DNA of 64,000 bases from Candidatus Altimarinota bacterium (GTDB lineage: Bacteria; Patescibacteriota; Gracilibacteria; BD1-5; UBA6164). The DNA lies in assembly GCA_020629795.1 (NCBI GenBank), contig JAHDCR010000001.1, positions 152,443 through 216,442 of the forward strand, read 5' to 3'. The notes under the pieces were generated by a model. It was not told where the DNA came from and did not search any database. It worked only from the letters and a program-made list of their open reading frames with translations. The position numbers were made by a program, and so were the translations under genes. Each line of letters opens with the position of its first letter. Position 1 is the stretch's first letter. This document shows, in pieces, positions 31,419 through 41,678 of the stretch.

Positions 31419-32419
31419 TATGCTTGCAATATGTCTTTTATAAGGTCATCTACTATCTCTATAGTTGGAAATTCTTCCTCTTTTAGTTCATCATTTTTTT
31501 CCTCTATATTATCTTTATCAACACCTGTTCCTGTTTCCAGTTCATACGTTCCATACAGTCACTTAGTAAAATCTATATAATGTCTTTCATAAATATATTC
31601 ATCTCCTGCAAGTCTGATAACATTAAACTTTATTCATTTATCTTTTACGATATCTCTACAAGTATTCCAAAAATACCAAGTGCTTAATTTTTCTGTTAAG
31701 TAGTCAGTAACTTCATCACAGCTAATTACTCAAAGAGCCTGTTTTTGTATTTCTAAACCTTTAATTTGAGTATAAGTAAAACTATCCTCTCACAGTAAAA
31801 GTGGTTCTCCGTATTTTGTTGAGGTAGGAAGATCAATAAGTAAGCTATCTGACTCACCACCAATTAGTTGAGACTCTACTCAATTATCTTCTTTACTTGG
31901 AGCATCAGTAGGCACTTCTAAAATAATTTTTGTTTCATTTTCAGCTATACCAGAATACGCTCTAAATATATATTCATTTATACCGTAATCTAATACTTTA
32001 TTTTTAGATGAGGCTATGTATTTAAAATCTCATTCTCATTTTATATAAGTTTGAAGTACATATCTATCATCTGAGAAAGTAGAGTTTGAATTTGTAAAAA
32101 ATACCTCTATTTTATCAACATCAGGTCATGCAATACCACTAATTACTACTTCTCATGTAGTGAGTACATCTTCAGAAATTTCATTAAACTCTAAAGGTGA
32201 GTTGGCATCAAGAGGTATAATCTGAATTAGTGAGTTATTAGCAACCATTTCTTCTAGATCAGTAATTTCTTCTTCGAGATTATCAAGCTCTCAAGATCAA
32301 GCAGCATTTTCACTAATTGTATTTCAAAGTAGTTCTTGCTTTGCGCTATCAATCTCAGTTTTGTTTGCACACGAAACCAAAAGCAGTCAAAGAATAAAAA
32401 GTATTACAATTTTTTTCAT
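31418..32419 (-). CDS. Predicted lipoprotein, unknown function
   Basis: 333 aa. The signal sequence MKKIVILFILGLLLVSCAN has a lipobox at about Cys17. A short coiled-coil-like acidic stretch (DNLEEEITDLEEMV, about 46-59) follows, then a mostly beta, Asp/Ser/Thr-rich domain, with a pair of Cys near residue 240-265, and an acidic C-terminal helix. No family recognised. It overlaps pyrH by one base. Putting a surface lipoprotein next to a nucleotide enzyme has no clear functional meaning. Confidence 0.75.
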
Positions 32420-32471
32420 AAATTTTGTGTCATAAAATAACGATATATATTATACCCCTTAAAAATAAAAT

Positions 32472-32503
32472 GCAAAAAAAAGCCCCCAATGGGAGGACTT
32501 TTA
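32472..32503 (-). terminator. Terminator of the RNase J gene
   Basis: Minus strand AAAAGTCCTCCC-att-GGGGGCTTTTTTTT, a GC-rich stem with small mismatches and an eight-T run, three bases after the stop at 32506. Confidence 0.75.
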
Positions 32504-32505
32504 TT

Positions 32506-34524
32506 CTAAACTTCAGTAATCATTGGAATTATCATTGGTTCTCTATCAATTCTCTTGAGTAGGAAATTTTCTAGATCTGTTCTAATAATTTTAAGGAGAT
32601 CTTTTTCTTCCATATCTGGGACATCTTTTACTGTATTTTCATATGCTTCACGAGCCTTTTTAATGATGATTCTATGAATATATCGTACTTCATCAACATA
32701 TACAAGTCCTCTTGTCTCGAGCTTTATATGTCCAATAATAGCCTTTGATTTTTTATCAACTTTGTACATAAGTACAAGTACTCCAGAGTTCATCATTTGT
32801 TCTCTCGCTCCAAGCACATGAGATCCCATAAGTCCCATACCATTTCCATCTACAATATACTCCTGAAGTGGAACTCTAATTTTTGATTTGAATACGCTTC
32901 CATTTGGAGCGAAGTCAATTATATGCCCGTTGTCAAGCAGTAGTATATTACTTTCTTTTATCCCTACTGACATTGCAGTCTCTGCGTGACGAGTACGGAA
33001 ATATAAGTCCCCATAAATAGGCATAAAATATTTAGGTTTAAAAAGTCTTGCAAAAATCTTTTGTTCTTCTTGGTAAGCATGACCTGATGTATGAACTGGT
33101 CTATCTGCTTTCGTAATGATTTTTACTCCATATTTGATGAGTTTATTGATTACTAAACTCACTGATCTCTCATTCCCTGGAACTACAGAGCTTGAGAATA
33201 CCACAGTATCACCTGCCTGAATAGTCATAGCTGGATGTTTTCCTTCTGCCATTCGAGAAAGAGCAGAGTATTCTTCTCACTGAGAACCGGTTGTAATAAT
33301 AATTTGTTTATTTGCTGGAGTCCCGTTTGTATTTTTTGGTGTCAGTTTTTTGATTGTCCCTGGCTTCATAGTAATATATCCAAGCTTTTGAGCTATTGCT
33401 ATATTTTCTGTCATTGATCTCCCTGACAGATAAATAAATTTATCGTATTTTTCAGCTATATCTACGAGCTGTTGTACTCTTGAAATCCAAGAAGAAAATG
33501 CTGCAATTATAAGTCGTCCTCCTGTATGCTCTGATACTATTTTTTCAAGCTCATCTCATACTTCTTTTTCAGACATGGAGAATCCTTTTGTAGTAGAACC
33601 AGTAGAGTCAGAAAGAAGCATAGTAATACCTCTGTTACCAATTTCTTCATATCTTTCAAAATCAGCTGGCTTATCAAGTCTTGGAGTATGATCGATTTTA
33701 AAGTCTCATGTATGAACAAATTTTGCTCCACCTGGTGTCTCTATATATAAACCGGCACAATCAGGAATTGAGTGATTTACAGAAAAGAACTCAACATCAA
33801 ATTGGCCAATTTTTGTTTTATTTTCCACACCTGCATCAATCTCGACGAACGTTGCATAAGGCATTAATCCGGCCTCTTGGATAGATTTTTTAATCAGGCC
33901 AATAGTAAGCTTAGTCCCGTAGAGAGTTGGCATATCTAGTACTGGAAGAATATCCTTTAAACATCCAATATGATCTAGATGCGCATGAGTAATAAGAAAT
34001 CCCTTTATGTTTTTAGTATATTTTTTGAGAAATGACACATCAGGAACACTATAATCAGCTCCATACATATCTGGCTCTGCGAATTGTATTCCACAATCAA
34101 TTAGAAGAATTTCTTCTCCAAACTGAACCATAGACATATTTTTTGCACCTATTTCATTGTTTCATCCAATTGGAATATATCTCGTATATCCCTCTCTAAG
34201 AGATGGAAGGAAGAATTTAGTATCTGGAAAATCCAATGTTTTTCTTCCATACTTATGAGTTTTTCTCTCAGCAGATGACGAGCTTCATTGTGTCTTTTGA
34301 GATTTATTATTTTGTTTTTGATTTGGATTCTTTCATCCAGTTTTTTTACTAGCAGCTGGCTTATTATGATTGTGAACTGGTTTTTTATGTGCTGGAGCTG
34401 AATGAGCTTTTTTAGCTTGAGCTGCTTTGGGAGCATCTTCACTCTGACGTTCTACTGCACCTGATTCATTTTTAGCAGTAATATCGCGAACCTCCATATC
34501 GAGTTCGTCTAAGAAATCTTTCAT
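32506..34524 (-). CDS. rnj: Ribonuclease J
   Basis: 672 aa metallo-beta-lactamase/beta-CASP ribonuclease (5'-3' exo- and endonuclease) for mRNA decay and rRNA maturation. The first ~110 residues are a Lys/Ala/Ser/His-rich disordered extension (for example SAPAHKKPVHNHNKPA). The catalytic part has RYIPIGGNNEIGAKNM, the zinc motif HAHLDH near residue 178, HTGDFKID and LLSDSTGS, then the beta-CASP and C-terminal domains (PVHTSGHAYQEE near 450). All pieces share one frame, joined by TGA. Its 245-base leader has unusual features (see 34525-34769). Confidence 0.95.
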
Positions 34525-34769
34525 GTATTAAAATTACATAAATAAAATATTGAAAACTTTATATTGCGAAATTTTGAGCTTTGTCTGTATAAAAACCGCT
34601 TTCAAAAAGTGCTGTTGTGGTTTATAAAGTTTAGAAGTCATCCATCAATTTTCTGCAAAAATTTGATGTCACGCATTTGCGCTCTTAATAACTTAATAGG
34701 CTCTACAAACTGGTCTTATTGAAAAATTCTAGAAACGAATTCATTACTCTTTTTAGAGTTATGAGAGTA
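34525..34769 (-). promoter_or_regulatory. Structured leader upstream of RNase J
   Basis: No ORF supported. On the minus strand a 20-base stretch (34678-34697) reads ATTAAGTTATTAAGAGCGCA, close to the conserved 5' end of bacterial 23S rRNA, but similarity stops there and no rRNA gene follows. Just downstream a strong hairpin CATCAAATTTT-tgcag-AAAATTGATG (about 34641-34667) can form. This may be a 5' UTR control element for the nuclease, or an rRNA fragment; both are guesses. Confidence 0.35.
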
Positions 34770-35669
34770 TTATATGTCTTCTTGCATGTATTGCAAAAAC
34801 TTTTTTACATCTACCGGTATCTTAGTTATATCCCAGTAATATGGCAATACGTCTTGAAGCGAATATGAACTGAGCGTTGGACCAGATCATACATTTGCAT
34901 ATGATCTCATAAAATCATATTTTTTTTGTAAAGCAAGATTTGAGAGTGATTTAAATGCAAAATCCTCATTATGAAGTATGTAATACAGATACGTTTCTGC
35001 AAAATCCTCATACTGATTTGTCATACTATACCCGGAAACAAAATCTTCTTTGGTAGAATTTGGCTTCATAGTAGTGACAGACTGCCATGATATATCATAA
35101 AAATTTTGACTCACATCTCAAAATGCACTCCCTTTTAAAGAGTGAATATCATAATAGTGTCAAAATTCATGTATAAGCACAGCTAAAAACTCACTATCCG
35201 TAAGTGATTCTGGGTTATACATATGTATATGTCCGTTTTTCATTCTCCCTCTCGTATGTCCTGCATTTTTATAGAGAATAAGTCACATATCATGAATTCT
35301 TGATAGTATTTTTTTATTATATAAAAACACTTCAGCTATAGGAAGATATGAGTATTTAATATCTTCGCGTAATGAACTAGGAATAAATCTAAAATCAACC
35401 TTATCCTTTTCTCACTGTGAATATTTCTTGCTATAGTTTTCGTAGATCAGTTTTTTAATAGTACTGTCGAGCTCTTCTTGCGTTACAGCATCAAAATCCT
35501 CAAAATGCTCATGTTCTAAGTCATAAAAATGAGAGCTTAATTCAGGCTCAACGTATTTTTCTTCGTGGATATGGCTTGGAAAAATAAGCTCTTTTCAAAT
35601 AAAAATTAGTGCAGAAAACAAAAAAGTATACACGCTAATGAAAACTATTTTTTTTGTAGTTTGTTTCAT
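34770..35669 (-). CDS. Membrane-anchored zinc metalloprotease-like protein
   Basis: 299 aa. One N-terminal hydrophobic helix (about 8-29) after a basic start. The catalytic-looking motif is HEFGHYYD with the HExxH histidines at about 167 and 171, and downstream acidic residues (DFAETYLYYILHNE) with an Asp/Glu that could be the third zinc ligand, as in gluzincins. The domain is probably outside the membrane. It is the last gene of a five-gene unit, nine bases after four pilin-like genes, so it may act on the same envelope machine. The family is not identified and the substrate is unknown. Confidence 0.75.
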
Positions 35670-35678
35670 AGGGATTAA

Positions 35679-36089
35679 CTAGCTTGCAACTGAAAACATA
35701 AGCTCAATAACTATTCTCACGAGAGCACCAGCAACTAGCAGTCATAAAAATCACAAAATGGCCCATTTAATAACATCTTTTCATTTTTTGATTTTTTCAT
35801 CATCTCACATTGATACAGTCATAAGACCAGCTCCATACACTACTGCCCCGATTGATATGAGACTCAAAACGGTCGCAAGTTGTCAGGTCCAATAGATGAT
35901 TTTATTTTTGACTCCTCACTCTATCAGTCCATCTCAAGGATTTACAAGAGCTGAGTCAGCTAAACAGTTGTCCAGATTTTGTGATACACTTCAATCCTCA
36001 TTGTACTCACAATCTGCCGATACGATTTGCGTCTGAAAAAGACTCAACGATACAAGCAAGAAACATAAGACAGTAATTATTTTTTTCAT
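35679..36089 (-). CDS. VirB2/TrbC-pilin-like small membrane protein (copy 4)
   Basis: 136 aa. Signal peptide (about 1-25, ending VSA), a short Cys-containing loop (DCEYNEDG, DNCLADS), then two hydrophobic helices (TGQLATVLSLISIGAVVYG; ILGFLGLLVAGALVRIVIE) separated by the charged GDDEKIKKGKDVIKW. This two-helix hairpin with a basic loop is the VirB2/TrbC pilin layout of type IV secretion systems. Nine TGA codons. It starts one base after the preceding gene's stop; the four copies share layout but have little sequence identity. Confidence 0.7.
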
Positions 36090-36090
36090 A

Positions 36091-36474
36091 TTATAGTATA
36101 TCTATTCAAGCAATAAAAGTAACAATAGCATATGCAGCTGAGACAACAAACAATCCAATACCTGCATGAACTAGGCTTATCATAGCCTTTTTAAATTCCT
36201 CAGGATTTCACCTCGCTATGAGGAGTCGTCCTCAAACAAATAAAAACACCCCTAGAGCAATAAGCAATAGCAAATCAAATATAGTATCTCTCACAAATCC
36301 TAAAGCACCATCAACAGCTTCCTCATCTCACTGAGTTGCTCTAATGACCTGTTCTGTGTTTGTAGGTGACATTTGCTGCTGCAATTGCTCACTTGTTAAA
36401 GGATCTGCAGCAAATATATTATAAGTAAGAATATTTGAAATCAGAGCAATCAGAATGAATACATATTTTTTCAT
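36091..36474 (-). CDS. VirB2/TrbC-pilin-like small membrane protein (copy 3)
   Basis: 127 aa. Signal peptide ending near IFAADP, a Gln/Thr-rich linker, and two helices (DLLLLIALGVFLFVGG; ISLVHAGIGLFVVSAAYAIV) flanking RGNPEEFKKAM. Same topology as its neighbours: N-terminal signal, helix, short charged loop with Glu and Lys, helix. It is more Gln-rich and lacks the Cys residues of the others. Ten bases after copy 2. Confidence 0.7.
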
Positions 36475-36483
36475 AGTTTTATT

Positions 36484-36834
36484 TTAGCTTATATTGAAGT
36501 TATTTACGATACCAATTATTGACCACGCTGAAACAGAAAGAAACACTCCAACAAGAGACCAAATAATAATACTTTTAGCTTTTTTTGCTTTTTCTTCGTC
36601 TCACAGAGCAAGGAGATACATTATCCCTCAAATCATCACAGCAAGTACAGCAAGTACTGTAATATACTGTATCATAAGAGCAATAATATTTCCTATAACT
36701 CCATAAATACTATCAACATTATTTGCACTATCAGAGCATCATGGAAGCCCTCCACAGTTGACCGTTGGTGCTGCAGCATGTATTTTTCCTATCCATACAT
36801 AGGTCATTGCAATGAAAAATGCTATATATCTCAT
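36484..36834 (-). CDS. VirB2/TrbC-pilin-like small membrane protein (copy 2)
   Basis: 116 aa. Signal peptide ending HAAA, two Cys (NCGGLPGCSDS), then helices IIALMIQYITVLAVLAVMIG and IIWSLVGVFLSVSAWSIIG around the loop LGDEEKAKKAKS. The GDEEKxKKxK loop is closest to that of copy 4. The arrangement fits the pilin family often called TrbC/VirB2 or 'pilin' in CPR genomes. Confidence 0.7.
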
Positions 36835-36844
36835 AAGTCGTAAT

Positions 36845-37237
36845 TTAATATAAAAGAAATGAAAAGAGTCTGACAATTATTCAAGCAGAGAGTGCTACTA
36901 CGAGAGCGATTATACCTGACATAAAGATAGATTTTCACTTAGAAAGAAATTCATCCTGACCATGATAAATGATCATATATCATGCTCATATAGTCATAAT
37001 AAATATCGCGCAGGCTCAAAACACTAAAATCAGTTTCTCCAGCACAGTCATAAGTACATTGTTTACGGTACCACCTGCGCTATCTTCATCTATGAGTGTA
37101 GTACTTCAAAATGTTCAAACTGGAATTGTGAAGTCTGGGCTTGTAATATCAGTACTAGCCTGCACAAGACTCTGCGATCACAAAAAGAATATTCCAAGGG
37201 AAAGAATAAGTATGCTGAGCTGAATGATTTTTCTCAT
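36845..37237 (-). CDS. VirB2/TrbC-pilin-like small membrane protein (copy 1)
   Basis: 130 aa. Signal peptide (MRKIIQLSILILSLGIFFLG), a polar segment (about 28-55), then helices (LEKLILVFGACAIFIMTIGA and MSGIIALVVALSAGIIVRLF) around the loop YHGQDEFLSKGKS. First gene of the five-gene unit, divergent from the glycosyltransferase gene with 107 bases between. Eight TGA codons, mostly in helices or near loop turns. Confidence 0.7.
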
Positions 37238-37344
37238 AACAATGCCGCGTAATGAAGTAATTAAAAAAATAATAACTATTATTTCTCAAAAAACAAAAAA
37301 ATATTATCCTAGAAGGAACTAATTCTCACTTTACCGAAAAATAT

Positions 37345-38481
37345 ATGAAAATTGCTATCCTCCATGAAATGCTCGTTAAGCTTGGATGAGCCGAAAAAGT
37401 TGTTGAAAGCATTATGAAAATATTCCCAGAATCTGATATTTTTACCCTCATATATGATGAAAAAACTGTATGAAACATATTCCCAGCCACACAGATTCAT
37501 TCAAGCTGCAAAAAACTCCCAAGTCAAAGAGTTTATAATCTCACAAAAAAACAACGTCTCTGTCTTCCGTTTATGAAAAAATCCGTTGAACAGTTAGATT
37601 TTTCCAATTACGACAGAGTTATAGTCTCATCTAGTTGATTTGCTCATGGTCTTAAAACTTGAAAAAACACCAAAACTATCGTCTATTATCATGCTCCTGC
37701 CAGGTATATGTGGGACTGGACTCACGAGTATCGAAAAGAAATAAAAATGAACACAGGGATACAATGATATCTCTATGGAAATTTTATGAAAAAACTTAGA
37801 GTTTGGGACTATTATGCTGCGCAAGATAACGATATCTTACTCGCAAATAGCGCTACAACGCAGTCTCGTGTAAAAAAATATTTTAAAAGAGATTCTCAAA
37901 TTGTGTATCCACCAATCGAAACGCAGAGATTTGCAAAACAACTCCCATCAGCTCCTACAAAGCAGTATTTTGCTAGTGATAAATACTATATTATACTCTC
38001 CGCACTTACTGAATTTAAAAAACTCGATATTGCTATAGAGGCATTTAAAAATATCACTGATGCTAATCTCCTTATTATCTGAGCCGGTGAATATAGAAGT
38101 GAACTCGAGAAACTATCACTAAACTCAGACAATATAAAATTTGCAGGAGCACAGTACTGAGATGACTTAGTAGCACTAGTTCAAAACTCCCAATGACTTA
38201 TTTTCCCAGGTGAAGAGGATTTTGGTATAGTACCAATAGAAGTCATGGCTGCAGGCAAGCCAGTGTTTGCATTATATAAGTGAGGGCTCACTGAAACAGT
38301 TCTTGCAGGAAAAACATGAGACTTTTTCTACAATGCTGATGGGTCTGATTTTATTAAAAATTTTAACACCTTTCATGCAAATAATCTAGCCTGAAAATAT
38401 ATCCCGCAAGAGTGCATGAAACAAGCTGCAAAGTATGATACTCGCATATTTATAGATATAATAAAAAATATCGTAAAATAA
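37345..38481 (+). CDS. GT4-family glycosyltransferase
   Basis: 378 aa. The N-terminus MKIAILHEMLVKLGGAEKV has the GGAE-type loop (first Gly as TGA) of GT4 enzymes. The C-terminal Rossmann half has ILSALTEFKKLDIAIEAFKN, the nucleotide-sugar motif in PGEEDFGIVPIEVMAAGKPV (E-x7-E motif) and GGLTETVLAGKTG. It transfers a sugar from a nucleotide sugar to a lipid-linked or surface glycan; specificity unknown. Eleven TGA. It heads a three-gene surface-glycan cluster. Confidence 0.9.
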
Positions 38482-38563
38482 CGCAAGCTAAGGAGAGTAC
38501 TTTGACTTTCTTTATATCATTCGTATTATTTTAAAAATTCTCTTACTCTATACTCACTACTCT

Positions 38564-39904
38564 ATGAAAAACATTCTTGGAATATTTATTTTTCTGCTTC
38601 CACTTCATGCATTTTTAGTCACAGTACTGAAATGTAAATATGGACTAGATACAAACTATATTAGATTTTGGAAAGAGATTATTGTAGTCACTGTCTGACT
38701 ACTGGTGTTTTTCCGAGCTTACGCGCACCATAATTATTCTCTCAAAAGTATGCTTCAAAAAAATACTTTATTTGGCCTCACTCTCGCATTTATAGCCTGC
38801 ACGGCAATATATATGTATTTCCCTTATTTTGAGCTAAAACCAGCATCAGTCCTCGGATTTAGATATGACGCGTTTTTCTTTCTAACATTCCTTATTGGTT
38901 TGTATTGCGGGATGATATGAGAAATAAGATATTTTTTGAAAACTCTCTTTATATCTACCTTTGGTATACTTATAGTATTCTTGCCATGGTATCTATTTTG
39001 AGACATATCAGCGCTTGCTCAAATTTTTTGATATTCCGATGAAGTATCTACTTACACAGCGAATCAATGTATTAGTTTTTCTCAAAATGTAGATGGACAT
39101 CATAGGTTCCAGGCAACATTTGGAGGACCGATTAGAATGTCCGTGTTTTTTACCATAGTTTGAAGTCTCTTTGCTGGATGGGCACTTTCAAGTACAAGGT
39201 TTTCTCAAAAACAGCAGTACGCTATGATGGGAGGCTTTGGAGTACTACTTGCTACAGGGATATTCTTTTCATACTCAAAAACATCCATGCTCGGAGCAAT
39301 GTTTGCTCTCGCAATGTTTGTACTGCTCAGTTATAAATATGTATATAGAAAAAAAATAACAAGGAAATTCTATGCAATTCTCTGAGGAATTGTCTCGCTC
39401 CCTATAGTTTTAGTAGCACTCTTTAAGTGGGAATTATTTCTCCATTTGGGGTCAGTCTTAAATAGGCTCGATAATCTATCAAAATCATGGGAAATGTTCT
39501 TTTATAATCCAATAGGATACGGTCTTGGTATTGCTGGACCAGCAAGTCAAATCGGAAACTCAATTGAGTCAGCAGGATCATGGCAAGTAGCAACTGCCTC
39601 TGTTTTAAGAGTACATAAATTCCTCCCAGAAAACTGGTACGTACAAATACTGCTAGAACAGTGAATTATAGGTTTTGCTCTGTTTACTAGCCTGATAATA
39701 CTCATCTGATATAGACTCATTGATCTCATAAAGAGAAAAAGAGACTTCCTAAGTGTATGAATTACAACTGCATATTTCTCACTGTGTTTTATGGCTCTCT
39801 TTACTCACGCTTTCGAAGAAGCAGCTACGAGTTATATACTCTTTTTCATAATTGGTTTAGTACTTGCTGAAAGTATGAATAGAGAACAAGCATGAAAAAA
39901 ATAA
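38564..39904 (+). CDS. O-antigen ligase/polymerase-like membrane protein
   Basis: 446 aa with about ten or more hydrophobic helices. The layout matches the Wzy/WaaL (O-antigen ligase) superfamily: many helices, then a large outer loop with YNPIGYGLGIAGPASQ and LPENWYVQILLEQGIIGFAL (about 370), where PEN-xxx-LExGIIG is typical of the Wzy_C segment. It probably polymerises or ligates glycan chains outside the membrane. Its stop overlaps the start of the next gene by 13 bases. Confidence 0.8.
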
Positions 39905-41640
39905 AAAATATCTCTCCCAATATACTCCTGTGACTCATATGTCTTATAGGAACTATCTTTCACTGAGCATTTTTGAGTCTCAATGATGTGATGAAAATCG
40001 CAGATAGCTTTGCATATTTACTCATGAGCTATCATTTTTGAGATTTCTCATCACAATGACTTTGAAATGGATGGTTTGGATTTATTTATTCTCTTCCTAT
40101 TGCTCTGGTAAATCTTATTACAAACAATGACTTTCTCGCAGCTCAAATAGTAAATCTCATCCTCCTCAATGTGTCAGCAATCTTGCTTTGGAAAATTTCA
40201 AGAAGTCTTCTCTCTCCCATATATTCACTCTTTGTAATAGTCCTATTTTTTCTCTCTCCGACACTCCTACATTTTAACATACATATTCTCACTGAAAATA
40301 TATATATACCTCTTTTTTTGGGGCTTTTTATTTTATTGCAAAAGTTAATAGCCAAACTCCACCCCCTCCGTCCTTCGGACACCTCCCCCTTACATAAAGG
40401 GGAGCTAAGACCTATTATATATATTGGTTGCATGATTGGACTTATGTACCTCACACGTGCTGAGGCATTTATATACCTCTCTTCGATTGGAATAATATCT
40501 CTCATCTTGCTCTTTCAAAAGAGACTCAGTATATGAAAATTTTTCTGATATGCTGGAGTATTTTTTATAAGTTTTTTCATATTTATATCTCCCTATCTTA
40601 TCTATCTCAATGGACTCACAGGAGAATGGGGACTCACAAATAAATGAGCTAGTAATCTCAGGCAAGCTGAGCTGAGAGGACAAGAAAAGATGGACGATGC
40701 CTGATTTGAGCAGGCTGTAGCAGAGCTGACGGCTGATAAACACCATCTCATCGCTGGTTTTGCTGGTGGAATGCCCTATGATGCACCATCGATAGAATGA
40801 AGTCTCTGAGAATATGTGTCAAAAGATCCAAACGCATTTTTCAAAAGAATTATGAGCAATCAAAAAAAGCTCTATACTCAGAACTTTCCTGAAATAATAC
40901 TCTGAAAGTCTCCAAGTCTGTACTACTGAGATGATAGTAGATTTTCAAATATATTTTTTCTCCTCTACTGCCTGGTTCCATTTTTAGTTTTAATATTTGG
41001 GATATATAAAGTATTTCAAAAACAGAGAGATTTTTTTGTCATTACAATTGCGTTTTTTATACCTGCAAGCATATTCTTTACTCTCTTTTTTACGCTCAAC
41101 AGATATTTTCTCATATTTCTTCCTCTGATTTTTATAACGCTATGATTTGGGCTCTCACAAATACGTATCTGAAAATACAGTAAACTATTACAAATCTGAC
41201 TCTCTGTGCAGCTAGTATCTCTCCTACTACTCTCTACGCTCGTATATTACAATACCGAGTCACCAAAAGATGACTATTACAGACTCAAAAAAACTGCTGG
41301 GGAATGGTTACAAAGTTATTGTACTCAAGAAATATCTCCAGAAATATGCCCAAATAGTAGTACTCTCGATCTTAAAATTATGGAACGTTTTCCAATTGTT
41401 AGCTATTACAGTGGTTCAAAAACTCGTTACATCACTCCGTATACCAACGATATAGCAGATATTTATGAGTATGGAAGCTACCATAATATAGATATTCTTG
41501 TGGTAGATACTATGGATTTCAAGACCTACAGACCAGAACTTAGTATATATCTCGACACTACACCAGATAATTTCATTCGACTCCAAGAGTTTACAAATCC
41601 AGAGTGACAGAAAGTAATTTTGTATCAGCTTAAAAAATAA
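39892..41640 (+). CDS. PMT/ArnT-like membrane glycosyltransferase
   Basis: 582 aa with about ten or more hydrophobic helices, a soluble C-terminal domain, and the layout of GT39/GT83 dolichyl- or undecaprenyl-phosphate-sugar transferases. The first outer loop has the acidic SLNDVMKIADS. A GC-rich palindromic element sits in frame near residue 155-173 and adds a peptide LHPLRPSDTSPLHKGELRP. The C-terminal domain (about 450-582) is soluble. About 18 TGA codons. It overlaps the preceding gene (ATG inside its last codons) and ends at a terminator. Confidence 0.75.
40355..40412. repeat. GC-rich palindromic element inside a coding region
   Basis: Two hairpins in a row: GTCC-ttc-GGAC (about 40369-40379) and CTCCCC...GGGGAG (about 40383-40404). 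The base composition (C-rich, over half GC) is unlike the surrounding AT-rich gene. It keeps the frame and lies in a loop between membrane helices. It resembles the coding palindromic repeats (RPE-type) of Rickettsia and REP-like elements. Confidence 0.7.
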
Positions 41641-41668
41641 TATACTGAAAAGGTATATTATTTTTTTA
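41634..41668 (+). terminator. Rho-independent terminator
   Basis: AATAATATAC-tgaaaa-GGTATATTATT followed by a seven-T run, after the glycosyltransferase operon and upstream of the secreted-protein gene at 41679; it overlaps the stop codon of the former. Confidence 0.75.
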
Positions 41669-41678
41669 TAGTTTCCAC

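Noticed and set aside
34678-34697. A 23S rRNA gene fragment annotated as rRNA
   Set aside because: Similarity covers only about 20 bases and does not continue; not enough for an rRNA call.
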